The notes under the pieces are model-generated. The model was given only the letters and a program-made list of their open reading frames with translations, was not told the DNA's origin and did not search any database. Both the position numbers and the translations under genes were made by a program. Positions 11,861-23,603 of a stretch of 64,000 nucleotides of DNA are shown piece after piece. The stretch is taken from assembly GCA_032629725.1 (NCBI GenBank), contig JAFEVB010000012.1, positions 310,001 to 374,000 on the forward strand, read 5' to 3'. The DNA comes from Gremmenia infestans. Its lineage: Eukaryota > Ascomycota > Leotiomycetes > Helotiales > Hamatocanthoscyphaceae. How positions within the stretch are numbered: the first letter of the stretch is position 1; each line of letters opens with the position of its first letter.

Positions 11861-14120
11861 ATGCTGCCATCATCAAGAACACGGGCCTTTGCCCGTGCCA
11901 TAACTGCAATTCAAACCCGTCACCTCTCCACGAACCCCTCCACAACACCCATAGCTTCCGTCCTTATAGCAAACCGCGGTGAAATTGCTCTTCGAGTTGG
12001 ACGCACAGCCTCTGAACTTGGCGTACGCTGCACGACTATCTATACGGATCCAGATTCGCACTCACAGCATGCCCTCTCGAGTCCCTTCGCCGTTAATCTC
12101 GGTGCACCGAATGCCTATCTTGACGGGGAGCGGATTATAAAGGTTGCAAAGGAGCGGGGCTGTGAGGCCTTACATCCGGGATATGGGTTCTTGAGTGAGA
12201 ATTCGGCGTTTGCGAAGAGGTGTGTGGAGGAAGGCTTGGTATTTATTGGACCACCATGGAAGGCTATTGAGGCTATGGGTAATAAGTCCCGGAGTAAGGA
12301 AATTATGATTGCTGCTGGGGTTCCATGTATACCGGGCTACCATGGTAAAATTCAGGATCCGGAATACTTGTTGGAAGAGTCCAGAAATATTGGGTTTCCA
12401 GTCATGGTAAAAGCAGTGAAAGGAGGCGGTGGTAAGGGAATGAGAATTGCCCTTACTGAGGATGATTTCTTGAGTAAACTGGAGAGCGCAAAGAGTGAAG
12501 GTAGAAATTCTTTCGGGGATGATGAGATGCTGGTCGAGAAGTACATCTCAACCCCAAGGCATATTGAAGTCCAAGTTTTTGCGGACAAGTATGGTAATGC
12601 GGTGGCATTAGGAGAGCGAGATTGCAGTCTACAAAGAAGACACCAAAAGGTCTTGGAAGAAGCCCCAGCCCCTAACCTCGCCGAGGATATTAGACAAGAC
12701 CTATGGGAGAAGGCAAGAGCTGCTGCATTAGCTGTACAATATGAGGGTGCTGGAACGGTAGAATGTGAGAACAGGCCTTCACCCAGCACCAGGGCCGCCT
12801 ACTAACTAATTTAGTCATCTTTGACAACGATACCAATGAGTTCTTCTTCATGGAAATGAATACAAGACTCCAAGTCGAGCACCCTGTGACCGAAGAGATC
12901 ACCGGAGAAGATCTCGTATCGTGGCAATTCAAGGTTGCCGCTGGCGAGCCTCTACCCCTTGACCAAGCTACGATCACACAGAGAATTTCAGAACGTGGAT
13001 GGGCCATTGAAGCTCGTATCTACGCCGAAAACCCAAGTCAAAACTTCATGCCAGATTCAGGCAAGCTGATTCATTTACGGACTCCCCAAACATCCGACAG
13101 TGTTCGCATAGACGCTGGTTTCATCCAAGGCGATACCGTCTCCTCGGCCTATGATGGCATGATTGCGAAGCTCATTGTCAGCGGTCCAACTCGAGAGGTA
13201 GCTCTTCGGAAACTTCATGCTGCGTTGCAGGACTATGAGGTAGTAGGCCTGAACACCAATATCGAATTTTTGAAGAAGATTTGTAAAAGCCCAGCATTCA
13301 TCAGAGGTGAGGTAGAGACTGGATATATTCAGAAATACCACGATGAGCTGTTTGCTCCTGAAGCTGTTGAGCCGGAAACATTCGCCCAAGCTGCGTTAGG
13401 TATTTTAGCGCAAGAGAGCCTTGAGAAGGGAGCAGACTTCCCTACCGGTCCACATGGACAAGCCATTGGATTTAGTGCACGGAATGAGCGTCAGTTTTCT
13501 TTTTTGGAGTCCAGCGGCTCGGAGTCGAAACAATTTAATGTCACGATCAACCAGTCCGGGCAGAAGTTATACAACGTTCAGGTCAAGGGTCCTGCAATAG
13601 ACGAGTCCTACGAAAACATTGTCTGCGAAGGGGGTGTTCCTTCTATTTCAACCTTCTATCCTCATACGCGGATTGAGAGTACCATTATCACGGACGGTGA
13701 CAAATTGACCATCTTTCAACAGGGAAAGCAGACTCAGTTAAGGCTAGCCACGCCATCATGGTACGAAAAAGCATTAGGCTTGAAAGATGTGACCAACAGT
13801 GTCCTGGCACCTATGCCATGCAAAGTGTTGAGAAATGAGGTTAAAGAAGGTGATAAGGTTGAAAAGGATCAGGCTTTAGTTGTGTGAGTAAAACTTGACC
13901 TGAAAGCTGTCGTATGTGGCTAATAGTTTGGGGTGTAGCATCGAGAGTATGAAGATGGAGACCGTGATTCGGTCACCGCAAAAAGGGGTCATTGCCAAGC
14001 TAGTGCACCAGGAGGGAGACATATGCAAGGCTGGGACGGTCCTTGTGCTCTTTGAAAAGGTATTTATTCTCCTTAAACAACGGTGTCACTGAAGCTAATG
14101 ATCAATAGCACGAAGAATGA
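11861..14120 (+). CDS. mccA: Methylcrotonyl-CoA carboxylase alpha subunit (biotin-containing), mitochondrial
   Basis: ATP-dependent biotin carboxylase subunit of leucine catabolism. Exons 11861-12764, 12815-13883, 13939-14059, 14109-14120; 701 aa. The start is the ATG at 11861 followed by a basic leader (MLPSSRTRAFARAITAIQTR), consistent with mitochondrial import. Biotin carboxylase domain: IANRGEIALRV, HPGYGFLSEN, VKAVKGGGGKGMRI (ATP grasp loop), then across intron 1 AGTVE-FIFDN and FMEMNTRLQVEHPVTE. The biotinyl domain is split by intron 2: LAPMPCKV..., then IESMKMETV with the biotin-accepting Lys. The final exon is only HEE plus stop. The apparent stop after 12800 is intronic (GTGAGA donor, TTAG acceptor), not a frameshift. 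Lies directly behind mccB, completing the ivdA-mccB-mccA cluster. Confidence 0.96.
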
Positions 14121-14533
14121 ATGCTCATTATGCCCAATAAGCAGTGCCCGGGATTTAGGCGGCAAAAGCCGCAAAACCTATTACCAGCCAGTCCAAGACA
14201 TTCTCAGATTTGTACACTACATGGACGCTCATAGCTTCCATTCATCTAGAATCTAAAAGTTATATTTCAAGCGTTTGGTAGCTCAACATTCTGCCTCCAT
14301 TGAATAATATTATACAGATTACCCGCCAGTTTAGTAAGTGAAGGAGTCTTAGAGGTCTAAATACTGCTTTCACTACTCGAAATAACTCATATTTTGGCTG
14401 ATTGGTTTTTATTTATGTTCTACATTTCAGATAAGATGCGCTCTTGCCAAATGATCCTCATGAAAGTCCTCATAGCATAAGCCCATAGCAACATCTCCTT
14501 CATCAAGTTCATATTTCTCGTTCAACTCAACCC
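14121..14533. other. Convergent 3' region, mccA / NAD(P)HX epimerase
   Basis: About 410 AT-rich bases between converging genes; both 3' UTRs, no gene seen. Confidence 0.5.
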
Positions 14534-15744
14534 TCACAATTTCTGCCCACTGCTTCCAACCTCAACAACCTGGTCAATATCCTCGTACTCCGGCAAATTC
14601 AAATCATACTTCTGTGCAATATCTGGACTCACAAATCTGAGGTTCAAACTTAGTATATCCTGCTCCTGCTCCTGCACTCGAAATATAAACGTACCGTCCA
14701 CCAACAAAATGCCTCCCCTTGAAAAACTTCACTAATGGTTTCGGCGCCGTCAGACTCACTAGCGTACCAGGCATGAAACTTGCACCGGGACCAGAAGGAG
14801 GTGGGCCATCCTCGATATTCCAGGAAGAGGGAGCGTCGACGGATGTCACGGGGAGGTGGGTTTCTTGCAGTGCTGTGATGACGGCTGGGAAAGGCTCACG
14901 GACTTCGCCAGAGAAGGAGAATCCTGTGCTGGGTTCAGTGGAATAGATAAAGGAATGAAAGCCGGAGGGAAAGAAAAAAGAGAGACGTACCGAAGATAGC
15001 ATCGATGATGTGGTCGGTCTCTTTGATAGCTTTTGGGAAGTCTTCGGTGAAGGGGACAGAGAGGTTTTTAAGTTGCGTTGTTAGGCGCTGGGTGGGGTGA
15101 GTGAGCGTCAGCAGTGTGTAAATGCACACATGAAGTGGGGAAACTGACTTGATATAGATCGTTCTTGCTCTGTTTTGGATAGTAAATCGTGGGTTTGTAT
15201 CCGTAATGCCAGAGGTGTCTCGCTGCGACGAGTCCATCGCCACCTAGCTTCCCATCAGTAGAGAATCACTCGGGAACAATCTCTCTCTTGTGACGAACTG
15301 ACCGTTATTGCCGGGTCCGCAGGCGACTAAGATTCGTCTTCCTCTGCTTGGAGGATGGATACGGAAAACTGAGATAAAATAAGGCAGCCTTAGTAAGTGA
15401 AGCTTGGGATGAAAGCAAGCCAAGAGATGAATTGCGAACCGGCTTGTGAAACTGATAGGCCTGCGAGTTCCATGAGCTGGTCAATGGAAAAAGCTCCGAC
15501 GCTCATGAGGTCTTTGTCAAGAGCAGCGGCATTTTTGGCTGAGAGTGTCTACCAGAATGTTAGTGACTGATGTTTTAGACACCAATAGACGATTATTAAA
15601 GTGACTTCTAGATGCTTCGTCTCGATATTGATGAGGTATTCAAGAAGGAATAACCTCTCAAAGTCTACGCCCACTAGACGTATGAAGTATGGAATTCTAT
15701 AGTCTGATAACATAATCAAATGAAATGCTAACCTTCATTGCCAT
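14534..15744 (-). CDS. NNR1: NAD(P)H-hydrate epimerase (YjeF N-terminal family)
   Basis: Metabolite-repair enzyme that epimerises damaged (R)-NAD(P)HX so the dehydratase can restore NAD(P)H. Seven exons: 15744-15733, 15548-15440, 15368-15303, 15243-15149, 15087-14991, 14923-14695, 14636-14534; 236 aa, the usual size for the free-standing epimerase. The spliced chain starts MAMKTLSAKNAAALDKDLMS, then SIDQLMELAGLSVSQAVFRI, then the nucleotide loop CGPGNNGGDGLVAARHL built across an intron, then DAIFGFSFSGEVREPF, TSVDAPSSWNIEDGPP and LTAPKPLVKFFKGRHFVGGR. The first two donors are GTTAGC and GTTCGC, weaker than usual, but homology on both sides supports them. The first exon has only four codons. 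Shares its upstream region with bS16m. Confidence 0.92.
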
Positions 15745-16067
15745 AACGGTTGAGTTGTGTAATCCAAAGGTGGCGCTTCCGTCAACGAAAAACGAATTAC
15801 GGTCCTCGAGAAAGGTTTTTGTACAGGAACAAAAGAAGTCGTCTAAAGACCAGCTTCCTACACAGAATATGAAATCATAAATTTGTTGCTCCTCCTCTCC
15901 TGATAGATAGAACTTGATGTCATTCCACCTCCCTCCACATCGACCCCCTGTTCCGCCCCGCTACTTTCTCCGGAGCGGAATCTCGCCAACCCAAAAAAGT
16001 CGCGAACCTCAAGCAGCGCAGCCATCCCATCTCAAGTACCCTCTCTCACTCACAACCTCCAGCAACA
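15745..16067. promoter_or_regulatory. Bidirectional upstream region, NNR1 / bS16m
   Basis: About 320 bp between divergent genes for two conserved house-keeping proteins; pyrimidine-rich on the ribosomal protein side. No specific site assigned. Confidence 0.45.
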
Positions 16068-16725
16068 ATGGTCGTCAAAATCAGATTAGCACGTTTCGGC
16101 CGCCGCAAAGCACCGTTCTACAACATCGTCGTTGCGCAGGCCCGGTAAGTTTGCCTTCCCTCCATATCTCCTCCCGCCGTACCATAGCAATACACCGAGC
16201 GTAAACTGATTCTTGGGACTGCATTATAGGACTGCGAGGAACAGCAAGCCGATTGAAGTACTAGGTGCGTTGCATTGCATTACGTTATTCATATACAGCA
16301 ATGAAGAATGGAAGCTGGGAATCTGTCGTTTCTGGGACATGTTTTGGGAACTGGGACTAATCCCAGGAATTCATAGGCACATATGACCCGATACCCAAGC
16401 CGCCCGCAGACGGAGAAGGGAAGCCCTTCAAAGACATCAAGCTCGACACCGCGCGCGCCAAGTACTGGCTGGGAGTAGGCGCGCAACCTAGTGATCCGGC
16501 GTGGAGGCTATTGTCAATGGTACGTTTTGCTATGTCATGCTGCGAAATATATTATATACATGTAACTGCAGTTGCATAGGACAAGGAGCTGTGCTGATTG
16601 ATGTGTTGTAGGCTGGATTGCTGGTCCCTAAATACCGACCCTCGGCCAAGCCCACGCCCACACCTGCGAGCAGCATACCGGAGGCGAGTGGGAGCGCGGA
16701 TCAGGAAGTGAATGCTGTTGTATAG
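16068..16725 (+). CDS. mrps16: Mitochondrial small-subunit ribosomal protein bS16m
   Basis: Component of the mitochondrial ribosome small subunit. Four exons: 16068-16144, 16230-16264, 16377-16519, 16612-16725; 122 aa. The start MVVKIRLARFGRRKAPFYNI and the following VVAQARTARNSKPIEVLGTY are the S16 core, with the domain continuing through GEGKPFKDIKLDTARAKYWL and GAQPSDPAWRLLSMAGLLVP. The C-terminal extension after residue 93 is Pro/Ser/Ala-rich (KPTPTPASSIPEASG), as in fungal mitochondrial forms. The first intron begins inside the Arg codon that follows AQA. No separate cleavable presequence is obvious; the basic N-terminus of S16 itself may serve for import. Confidence 0.95.
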
Positions 16726-17268
16726 TGAGCAGGATGGAGGATTGGAAAGAAGAAGTGATGCATGAGTGGCGTTTAGTCTTGTCGTTCTATAGGGACGTAT
16801 GTATGTATGTGTGTGTGTATACAAGGGCGGCGTTTTGTGCTTGGATGAATGTAGAAAAGTGTCAATATACCACATTTTGATCATCCAGAGAGATTGCAGT
16901 GTTGTATTTCTAGTGCTAGTTTGATTAAGTACAAAACTTCAAATACTTGATCTTGTCATGAAAATTTTGTAGAATGGCAATGGAATTTTCCCTGGGATTA
17001 TTGCTCTGACTTTGGCTGGATAACTGATTTGAATGATTTTATATACCATAATCATGAAGCGTATAAATAGTTTCGAACTGCATTAATATGAAAACAATTT
17101 AATGGTTCATGTCCAATTGAACTTTATATATGCCAACTAGGCCTGATATCTACAAAACATAGCATCTTAATCGCTATTGAAACCATCCCCCCATTTACCG
17201 TAATGTCAAAATTACCCAAACGCCTTTCCCTACGCTTTACCCAATGCTGAAGCTCAAATCGCAAAAGC
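16726..17268. other. Convergent 3' region, bS16m / amino acid transporter
   Basis: About 540 AT-rich bases between converging genes, including a short ATGT/GT run near 16797-16818. No gene seen. Confidence 0.5.
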
Positions 17269-18958
17269 TCAATGGCCCCCACCTCCTGCAAAGAATAGGT
17301 TTGTGCCCAAGCACAGAACCATGACGAAAATGCCATAAATCGCCAATGCAAGCGAAAGTTTCCGTAATATCGTCTTGCGCCACTGAGTTGCGCCCCCACG
17401 TTGTCCTCCATCCTCTTCATCGGAGCCACTTTGGTCATCGTCATCCTCCTTCGTCAGTCGCTGGTGGTGTATCGAATCTGGGGCGGAGATCTTGTAGTAG
17501 AACAAGCCTGGAAGAATAAAACTAATGCTCGTGCTTCCAGTGCTTCCAACGTATGCGAGGACTTTGTCAAGGGACGATACGGTCATCGCAGCGGTGTAGC
17601 TGAGAATGACTATCGTGGTCGTGATGAGAGCGAAACGAAGCTCACCAATCTGGTCATTTCTTGCTGGCGGTTGGGCTGACGAACCTGCGAGTAAGGGAAC
17701 TGTTCGTGCTGGTGAAGAATTGGGTGAATTTCTTGAACCTTTAAAGCTATTTGGTCTCCACTTCAAAACAGCATCAATAGAAGCTCTGCATGGATGCACT
17801 TGAAGTGGGTAAGAAAACATGACAAGAACGACAATAGCGGCCTTGGCAATCGTTGAAGCGATCGAAGGGATATCTATATTATGTCAGACAGATTCTACAA
17901 TAAATTGGTAGCTATACTCACACATTCCGACAATGTTTCCGGCAACATTGTTGCCAAACGACAAGTAGCCAGTAATAGCAACTAGGACGTAGACTGAGGC
18001 AGCAGAGCCAATGCTTGCAAAGATGACACTGGTTATCCTATAGGTAGATCATGTTAAGAGGTGCTAGATCATACAGGTGGGGGAGAACTTACTGTTTGGG
18101 GGAATTATCCGAGATTTCATTTAAGATAGAGAACATCTGGTTTTCTTTTAGCAAATAGTCATTAGTATACAGGGACTTTCCTTACGTTCTGGTGGCATGT
18201 ATACGCAAACACAATGACTGGGAAACTTTGTAGGGTCTGTACAGGTCCTGCCCATTGTAATACTCGAATAACGCCTCTGTCTGCCATTGTGTCCCCTTTA
18301 AAAAAGTGAAAAACTACCAATATGACAAGGTAGCTTATGGATGTCAGAGCTATGATGCTGGTGTACTTCAGGGAGTCGAGGCGGCGCAAGAACGAAAGTG
18401 GGATGACAACGAGCCTATATATGATGTGAGCAACCAAAAATTAGAGAGAAAATGGGGTACTGACATGAAGACAGTAACCCAGAAGTGTCGATCGACCATG
18501 AATGGGATATTGTCTGCAGCTTCGTTAAAGCCCCTCACAACACCTGGCATGAGATCTCCAATGATAATCAAATAGCTCACACCAACCCCAAAACACTTGA
18601 TAGCAATAGCAGCATCAAAAACCACTGCAGCATTCGGATATGTGATCTGGGACAGGGCGAAGAAAGATGACGATCCGCGATCTAAGTACCGCGCGCATCG
18701 GGATTGCAGATATAACCCAAAGGCAGCTGTCATGCCTGACCACACAATGACAAAAGTCCCAAGCAGAATTCCCATGTGGGACATGGCAAGTGGCATGGCA
18801 AGAGTGCCAGCGCCAACAATGGTATTGAGAAGATTGACATTGCTGCTGAACCATGAAGCCTGGCCCGTGAAGTTGCTGTCTTTCGCCTTTCGCCTCCTTC
18901 CTCTTCCTGAGTCGGATGAGTGGGCGCTGCCACCTCCTATGGCAGAATATGAAGACAT
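17269..18958 (-). CDS. Amino acid transporter of the AVT/AAAP family (vacuolar type)
   Basis: Members of this family (yeast Avt1-7) move amino acids across the vacuolar membrane by proton exchange. Five exons: 18958-18465, 18414-18186, 18136-18093, 18037-17922, 17873-17269; 495 aa. The cytosolic N-terminus (about 25 aa, Ser/Gly/Arg-rich) is followed by the family's first membrane segment with NLLNTIVGAGTLAMPLAM, and later segments such as ALTSISYLVILVVFHFFKG, VIVFAYTCHQNMFSI, VAITGYLSFGNNVAGNIVGM and YVGSTGSTSISFILPGLFYY; roughly eleven hydrophobic segments in all. A long acidic loop (EDDDDQSGSDEEDGG) lies before the last one. The Avt5/6/7-like branch seems likeliest, but direction and substrates cannot be read from sequence. 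Divergent from the RO-10-like gene. Confidence 0.9.
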
Positions 18959-19462
18959 TTTGTGATCGCTCTTGGCGTAGAGTGTGATTCCAGTACAGTT
19001 TCGTCGTTGCGCTGGAAGAGAGAGATCTGAACTAGGACAGATATCAGGATACGGATAGTGGCGCAGGATTATCACTCATGCTGCGCTGCGCGAGTTTGCG
19101 ATCGAGAGAGGCCAGTGGAAATAATAATATGGAGAGCCAAAATTTGTCCCGTCTAGCCCCGTTTGAGGTGAGATCAGGAAACCAGAGCTGAGTTGGTGAA
19201 GTTGTGCAGTGTTGAGAAGCAGATTGTTCGTAAATATATTCGTATATTCGTAATTATTAGAAACACAACACAACACAGCACAGGTCACGCACGATGGAAC
19301 CGTTGGGCCAATTATGAGTATGACGGTTCGGGGTTTATTTCCGGGGTTCAGCCTTGCCGACAAGCGTAACGCCTTTTCTCCTGGCGCTGCGCTCCAGATG
19401 GCAGTACGTCCCGTACCGTCTACCAACTTGAGGAAGCATGAACTTCGTGTAAAACCATAATC
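18959..19462. promoter_or_regulatory. Bidirectional upstream region, transporter / RO-10-like
   Basis: About 500 bp between divergent genes. It holds AT-rich runs near 19220-19260 and an ACAACACAACACAGCACAG run. No binding site assigned. Confidence 0.4.
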
Positions 19463-20131
19463 ATGGAAAACACGTTCGACAAGACCGCCATAGAGACAAT
19501 CGATCTGCTCGAAGCCCGGCTTCGGCGCATTGAGTATGCCATCTGTGGGCGTGTTGAGGAGGCTGCAAGTACTTCCAGCAAGACCTCTGCCGTCAAACGC
19601 CTGGGGCAATTGGAGCGTTCTCTACACCAGCTCGCGTCGAGATCAGGAGTTATACAGGACCTCTTGAAGCTGCGTAAGTCTCCCTGTAGCTTAACACCTG
19701 CCATCAACTACTTATAATCGATAGATTCGCGGTATCCAGACCTATTTCAGTCCATCAAGCCCGAGGATGTGCCCACAACATTAGACATCTCTAGCATTCT
19801 AGCTATAGTCCTAGCTTCTGCCAGCTCCTACCCGTCAACCGCATCCCGTTTGACCTCCATACTTGATGTGCCGATTCCACCCACAGAGCTCTCAGCTCAG
19901 CTCATTGATCTCCAACCCAGGATCGCAAAGGTCGGGGCTCTTCAAGCGGCACAGAGTGCAGATATTGCAGAGCTACGAGAAAGAAGCGCGGCTGTCATTC
20001 AACGGTGGTACACGGTGGACATTCTGGGTGCCGGAGATAGCTGGGCAGAATTGGAGGGAAGAGTCGGCCAGGTGGAGGGAAAGGTTAGACGTGCTGCTTT
20101 AGCAAAACGGCTGGATGATGACATGATCTGA
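19463..20131 (+). CDS. Dynactin p24-type subunit, nuclear distribution protein RO-10-like
   Basis: RO-10 of Neurospora is needed for stability of the dynactin complex, which couples dynein to nuclei and vesicles. Two exons: 19463-19673 and 19725-20131; 205 aa, the right size for the p22/p24 subunit. The chain is almost all helix: a first coiled stretch with TIDLLEARLRRIEYAICGRV, a second with LGQLERSLHQLASRSGVIQD, and a third in exon 2 with LIDLQPRIAKVGALQAAQSA and ELRERSAAVIQRWYTVDILG. The ending SWAELEGRVGQVEGKVRR is also heptad-like. The assignment rests on these patterns, length and helix layout rather than a catalytic motif. Another dynein-pathway gene (light intermediate chain) lies 15 kb away. 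Confidence 0.75.
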
Positions 20132-20465
20132 GGGATTTGTTACGCGTTTTTTTGGAGCTACGAATCATTCAAACAGGGTTTGAATCTCAGTATAGGCAGG
20201 GCTGAGCCTCAACTTGTTCCGAGCGGAACTAACCAACATCGAAACAAGGTGGACGACAGAAACAAGCTTCGATACAGGCCATGAGATCATTACCATGGCC
20301 ATCTACGGATACCGTTGGGCCATTTTGTGGGAGAAGTTTTGTTTCGATGAGCTCGAGCATTAGGGTGATACTTGAGGCTGGAAGGAGAGCATGAAAGACT
20401 TGTCTGATCCGCGTCTCAGGAGGAGGAAGCACCACTATATGGGGAGACGCAATGGCAAAGTCTCT

Positions 20466-20495
20466 GCATGATCCAAGCTTGCATGATCCAAGCTT
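20466..20495. repeat. Perfect tandem duplication, 2 x 15 bp
   Basis: The unit GCATGATCCAAGCTT occurs twice head to tail with no mismatch, and a third partial copy follows as CCATGA. Each unit carries a HindIII-type AAGCTT. Confidence 0.9.
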
Positions 20496-21631
20496 CCATG
20501 ACATAGCGGAAGTTTATTTCAATGCAAGGTGCCATTATTTGCAGATGATATCAATCAAGTCTTTCGTGGTAGTCCTTTTGGCGTTTAGATATTCTGTCTT
20601 CAAAGACGCCCCCAGCATATCGCCACTCTTATACTTAGCTGTAGAAGTTGAACAAGCTTTTGGCTGCTCTAGCAAAACCTGTTTGTCTGTGAGCTTTCAC
20701 CAGCTTCAGCTCTAATTGCTGCTAGTCGTACACCAGTGGTACAGCTGAAATTCCCAACCTCGTGGCATATCATGTTTATGTACTTGGATGTGTTGCCACA
20801 TTGCGGGGTGCTCAGCCACTGTCACGTACTGTAGTGTAGACCCTTTGATTGAGTCTCCACTCACAGCGTGCCGTCCCCTTTTGTTGCTATGCCAGACCAG
20901 GCCAGTTTTTCGAGATCTTTCTCCACAAAAAGGACCAGACTTTGGGAGATGCTGTCGATCACTAAGGTACGAGTCCACGTAAATTACTGGTACCTATACA
21001 AAAACCCCAAGTATTCGTTAGTAAGTAGGTACGAGTACCTATAAACATAAACGGCCTGCTGGGCCTTTCTCCCAAACACAAGCGCAACCACAACCAACGC
21101 TCTTTGTCCTCCCGGAAGAAACAACAAATAAACCATGCCACACAATCCAATGTTTGCTTGACACTGCAACCCAAACTCAAACAAGCGTCCAGCGCCAACC
21201 GCATTCCACAAGTGCCGTACAGTACAACACAACATTTGAGGAACAAGGACACGGACTCTCACGGGAGACTCTCACAAGAACCAGTCAAGTCATCGGTTGT
21301 ATTCGAATCAGTCTGGACCATCTGTGCAAGTATTACTGTAGGCTTTTGTTCAAAGTTGAAACACGGGTGGTATCGTGAATTGGAATTTGATCAGGGGTGA
21401 ACCGGTCCAGAAAATCCCCGAAAGCTCGAACAAGCAACAGCGCGCCAGAACCCCACCCCACCACGACTACAACCACGACCACGACCACCCTGCAATTATT
21501 CCCATTGTAACGGCGAACGCACCAACTGGATCGAGCCATCGCCAGCCATTATTATCGTTGCAGTCTGCAGCAGAAGACTCCTTCCTGCACTGCACCGCAC
21601 TGCACCGCACTGCCCTGGATCCCCAGATGAT

Positions 21632-21666
21632 TCTCTCCTCTCTCTTCTCTTCTCTTCTCTTCTCTC
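21632..21666. repeat. TCTCT pyrimidine microsatellite
   Basis: Repeated CTCTT/TCTCT units, seven or so, within the SHO1 upstream region. Confidence 0.85.
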
Positions 21667-22179
21667 AGCTAGAGTAGATCACAAACTTCTCTTGATCGAA
21701 AACTGGTACCACACTTTATAAGATATCAAGAGTGAGAAAGAAGTATCTGATTAGATCGGATCGGATTACTTCTTCTCCGCGTCGAAACAATACCTCCGTA
21801 CAATTATAATCTTGCTGTATCGCTTTCACGCTTACGATTCGAACAGACAGGCCAGCGCGCGCCCCCAACACTAATTTTCCTCCTAAATCCTTCCACCATC
21901 TCTGCCCTTCACTTCCCCATCCGCACCGCATTATCTCGACCACTCAACCCACCAGTCGATCCTTTCCTCTCAAACACATCTTCGACCTCGACTCGAGTTC
22001 TCGACGTCTCACATTCTCTTGCCTCTACTCCTCCACTTCGACACGACACTCTTTTCACCCATTTTCCCTTTCCATTTTCAATTCCATTCCTTCCGCCGTC
22101 TTCCCCTTTACGGGCTGGTCAAGTCAGTCGTCGGCTTCCCGCGCTGCGCTGCCATCAATATAGCGACCACGCGACGATT

Positions 22180-22207
22180 AATTGATTGATTGATTGATTG
22201 ATTGATT
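22180..22207. repeat. GATT microsatellite
   Basis: About seven head-to-tail GATT units upstream of SHO1. Confidence 0.9.
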
Positions 22208-22492
22208 CATCGATTCGTAATTCTCAACATTACCATCCTCCATTAACACCCGCGCCTCTCGCCGCTCGCCGCTAAGTAAGGTTGCCGCCAGCCATCTTCA
22301 TCTGAAACGCTTTGCACGGTACCACATTCTCGCCCCGTATATCTTTCGCCTTTCCTGTATCAATACATACGAGTATCAAGATACCAAGACCAGTCGATTG
22401 AATCGACTGCTCTTTTCACTATCTCCTAATTCACACACCTAATCCGTATTAATTACCTCGAGGACCGACACCCCCCCACTCCCTTACCATCT

Positions 22493-23603
22493 ATGCCATC
22501 TTACGGATCGCTACATTCGCCATCTCTCCGCAAAATGAACGGGGGAATAGACAGCAAAGGTCGGCGAGCAGGCGGGATGAGGACCATGAGCATGGACAAT
22601 ATACTGGGCGACCCTTTTGCGTTGGCGACAGTCTCAATTGCGATGGTGAGTTGGTGAATCTATGCTACAGGGCTGCTGTGCCGCACAGGAGGATTGAGAA
22701 GACAACTCTTGCTAACCTGTACATGAACAGCTCGCATGGTTCATCGCCTTCGTCGGCTCAGTAATCGCGACTGCTCAGCATAGCTTTCCCAACTACTCTT
22801 GGTTTGCCATCGCGTACATGTTATGTTGCATTGTAGCGGTATTTGTGGTAATTGCGTCGGATACAACCCAAACATATCACGTAGCCATCGTGGGCTATCT
22901 TGCCTGTGGCCTCGTCTTGACAAGCTCTTCGGTCAACTCATTGATATATTCATCAAATGGAGCAAAGGAAGCGACGGCCGCTGGACACATTCTACTGTCC
23001 ATGGTGAATGTAGGTATTTCGACTCTGAAGTGCTGGATTACAGGCTGACCCCGACAGATTATCTGGATTTTCTACTTTGGATCGACACCCTCCGCCGTAC
23101 CCCGCGCATATCTTGACTCGTTCGCCTTACACAAGGATCACAGGGCTTCGCAAGGTGGACGACCAATGACCAATGGTTACGCAGGAGGTCGCCCCGACAC
23201 TTCCGTCTCCTCCAACGTGCCACCACAGATGTATACATCTGCTCAACTTGGTGGCTTCGAGACATCATCCCCTGTAGCGGGATTTCCAGGAGGAGCAGCA
23301 GGAGCAGAGCGCGGCTCTTCGACACCAAGGTTTGGTCAAGGACCACCAACAGCGAGCAATCTCAACACAAGCGCGCCGATGAACAGCGAGCCTACAGTTG
23401 GAGAGGTAGTAGCGCCGACAGAATACCCATACCGAGCGAAGGCCATCTATTCATATGAGGCCAATCCCGACGATGCAAACGAAATTTCCTTCTCGAAACA
23501 CGAGATATTAGAAGTATCAGACGTCAGCGGAAGATGGTGGCAAGCGAAGAAAGAGAGTGGAGATACCGGAATTGCGCCCTCGAATTACTTGATTTTGTTA
23601 TAG
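22493..23603 (+). CDS. SHO1: High-osmolarity signalling membrane protein Sho1
   Basis: Plasma-membrane adaptor of the HOG MAP kinase branch; its SH3 domain binds the MAPKK Pbs2 and its membrane part senses osmotic and glycan cues. Three exons: 22493-22645, 22731-23009, 23058-23603; 325 aa. Four hydrophobic segments: FALATVSIAMLAWFIAFVGS, WFAIAYMLCCIVAVFVVIAS, HVAIVGYLACGLVLTSSSVN and, split by intron 2, ILLSMVN-IIWIFYFGSTPS. A disordered Gly/Ser/Pro linker leads to the C-terminal SH3: YRAKAIYSYEANPDDANEIS (ALYDY-like), RWWQAK and GIAPSNYLILL. Two in-frame starts are possible, 22493 and 22535; the second gives MNGGIDSKGRR and is closer to the usual N-terminal length. Codons across the linker are normal. 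Preceded by a long leader. Confidence 0.95.

Larger units (their letters stand above)
20132..22492. promoter_or_regulatory. Long intergenic region and 5' leader of SHO1, with microsatellites
   Basis: About 2.4 kb without a supported gene. Contents seen: a perfect tandem 15-bp duplication (20466-20495), a CTGCAC/CCGCAC run (21585-21613), a TCTCT run (21632-21666) and a GATT run (22180-22207). The last kilobase is strongly pyrimidine-rich with many short ATG frames, which suggests a long 5' leader or a complex promoter for the osmosensor gene. Confidence 0.55.

Noticed and set aside
12765..12814. Apparent frameshift and stop in MCC alpha
   Set aside because: GTGAGA donor, CTAAC branch point and TTAG acceptor define a normal 50-bp intron; joining gives EFIFDN in frame.
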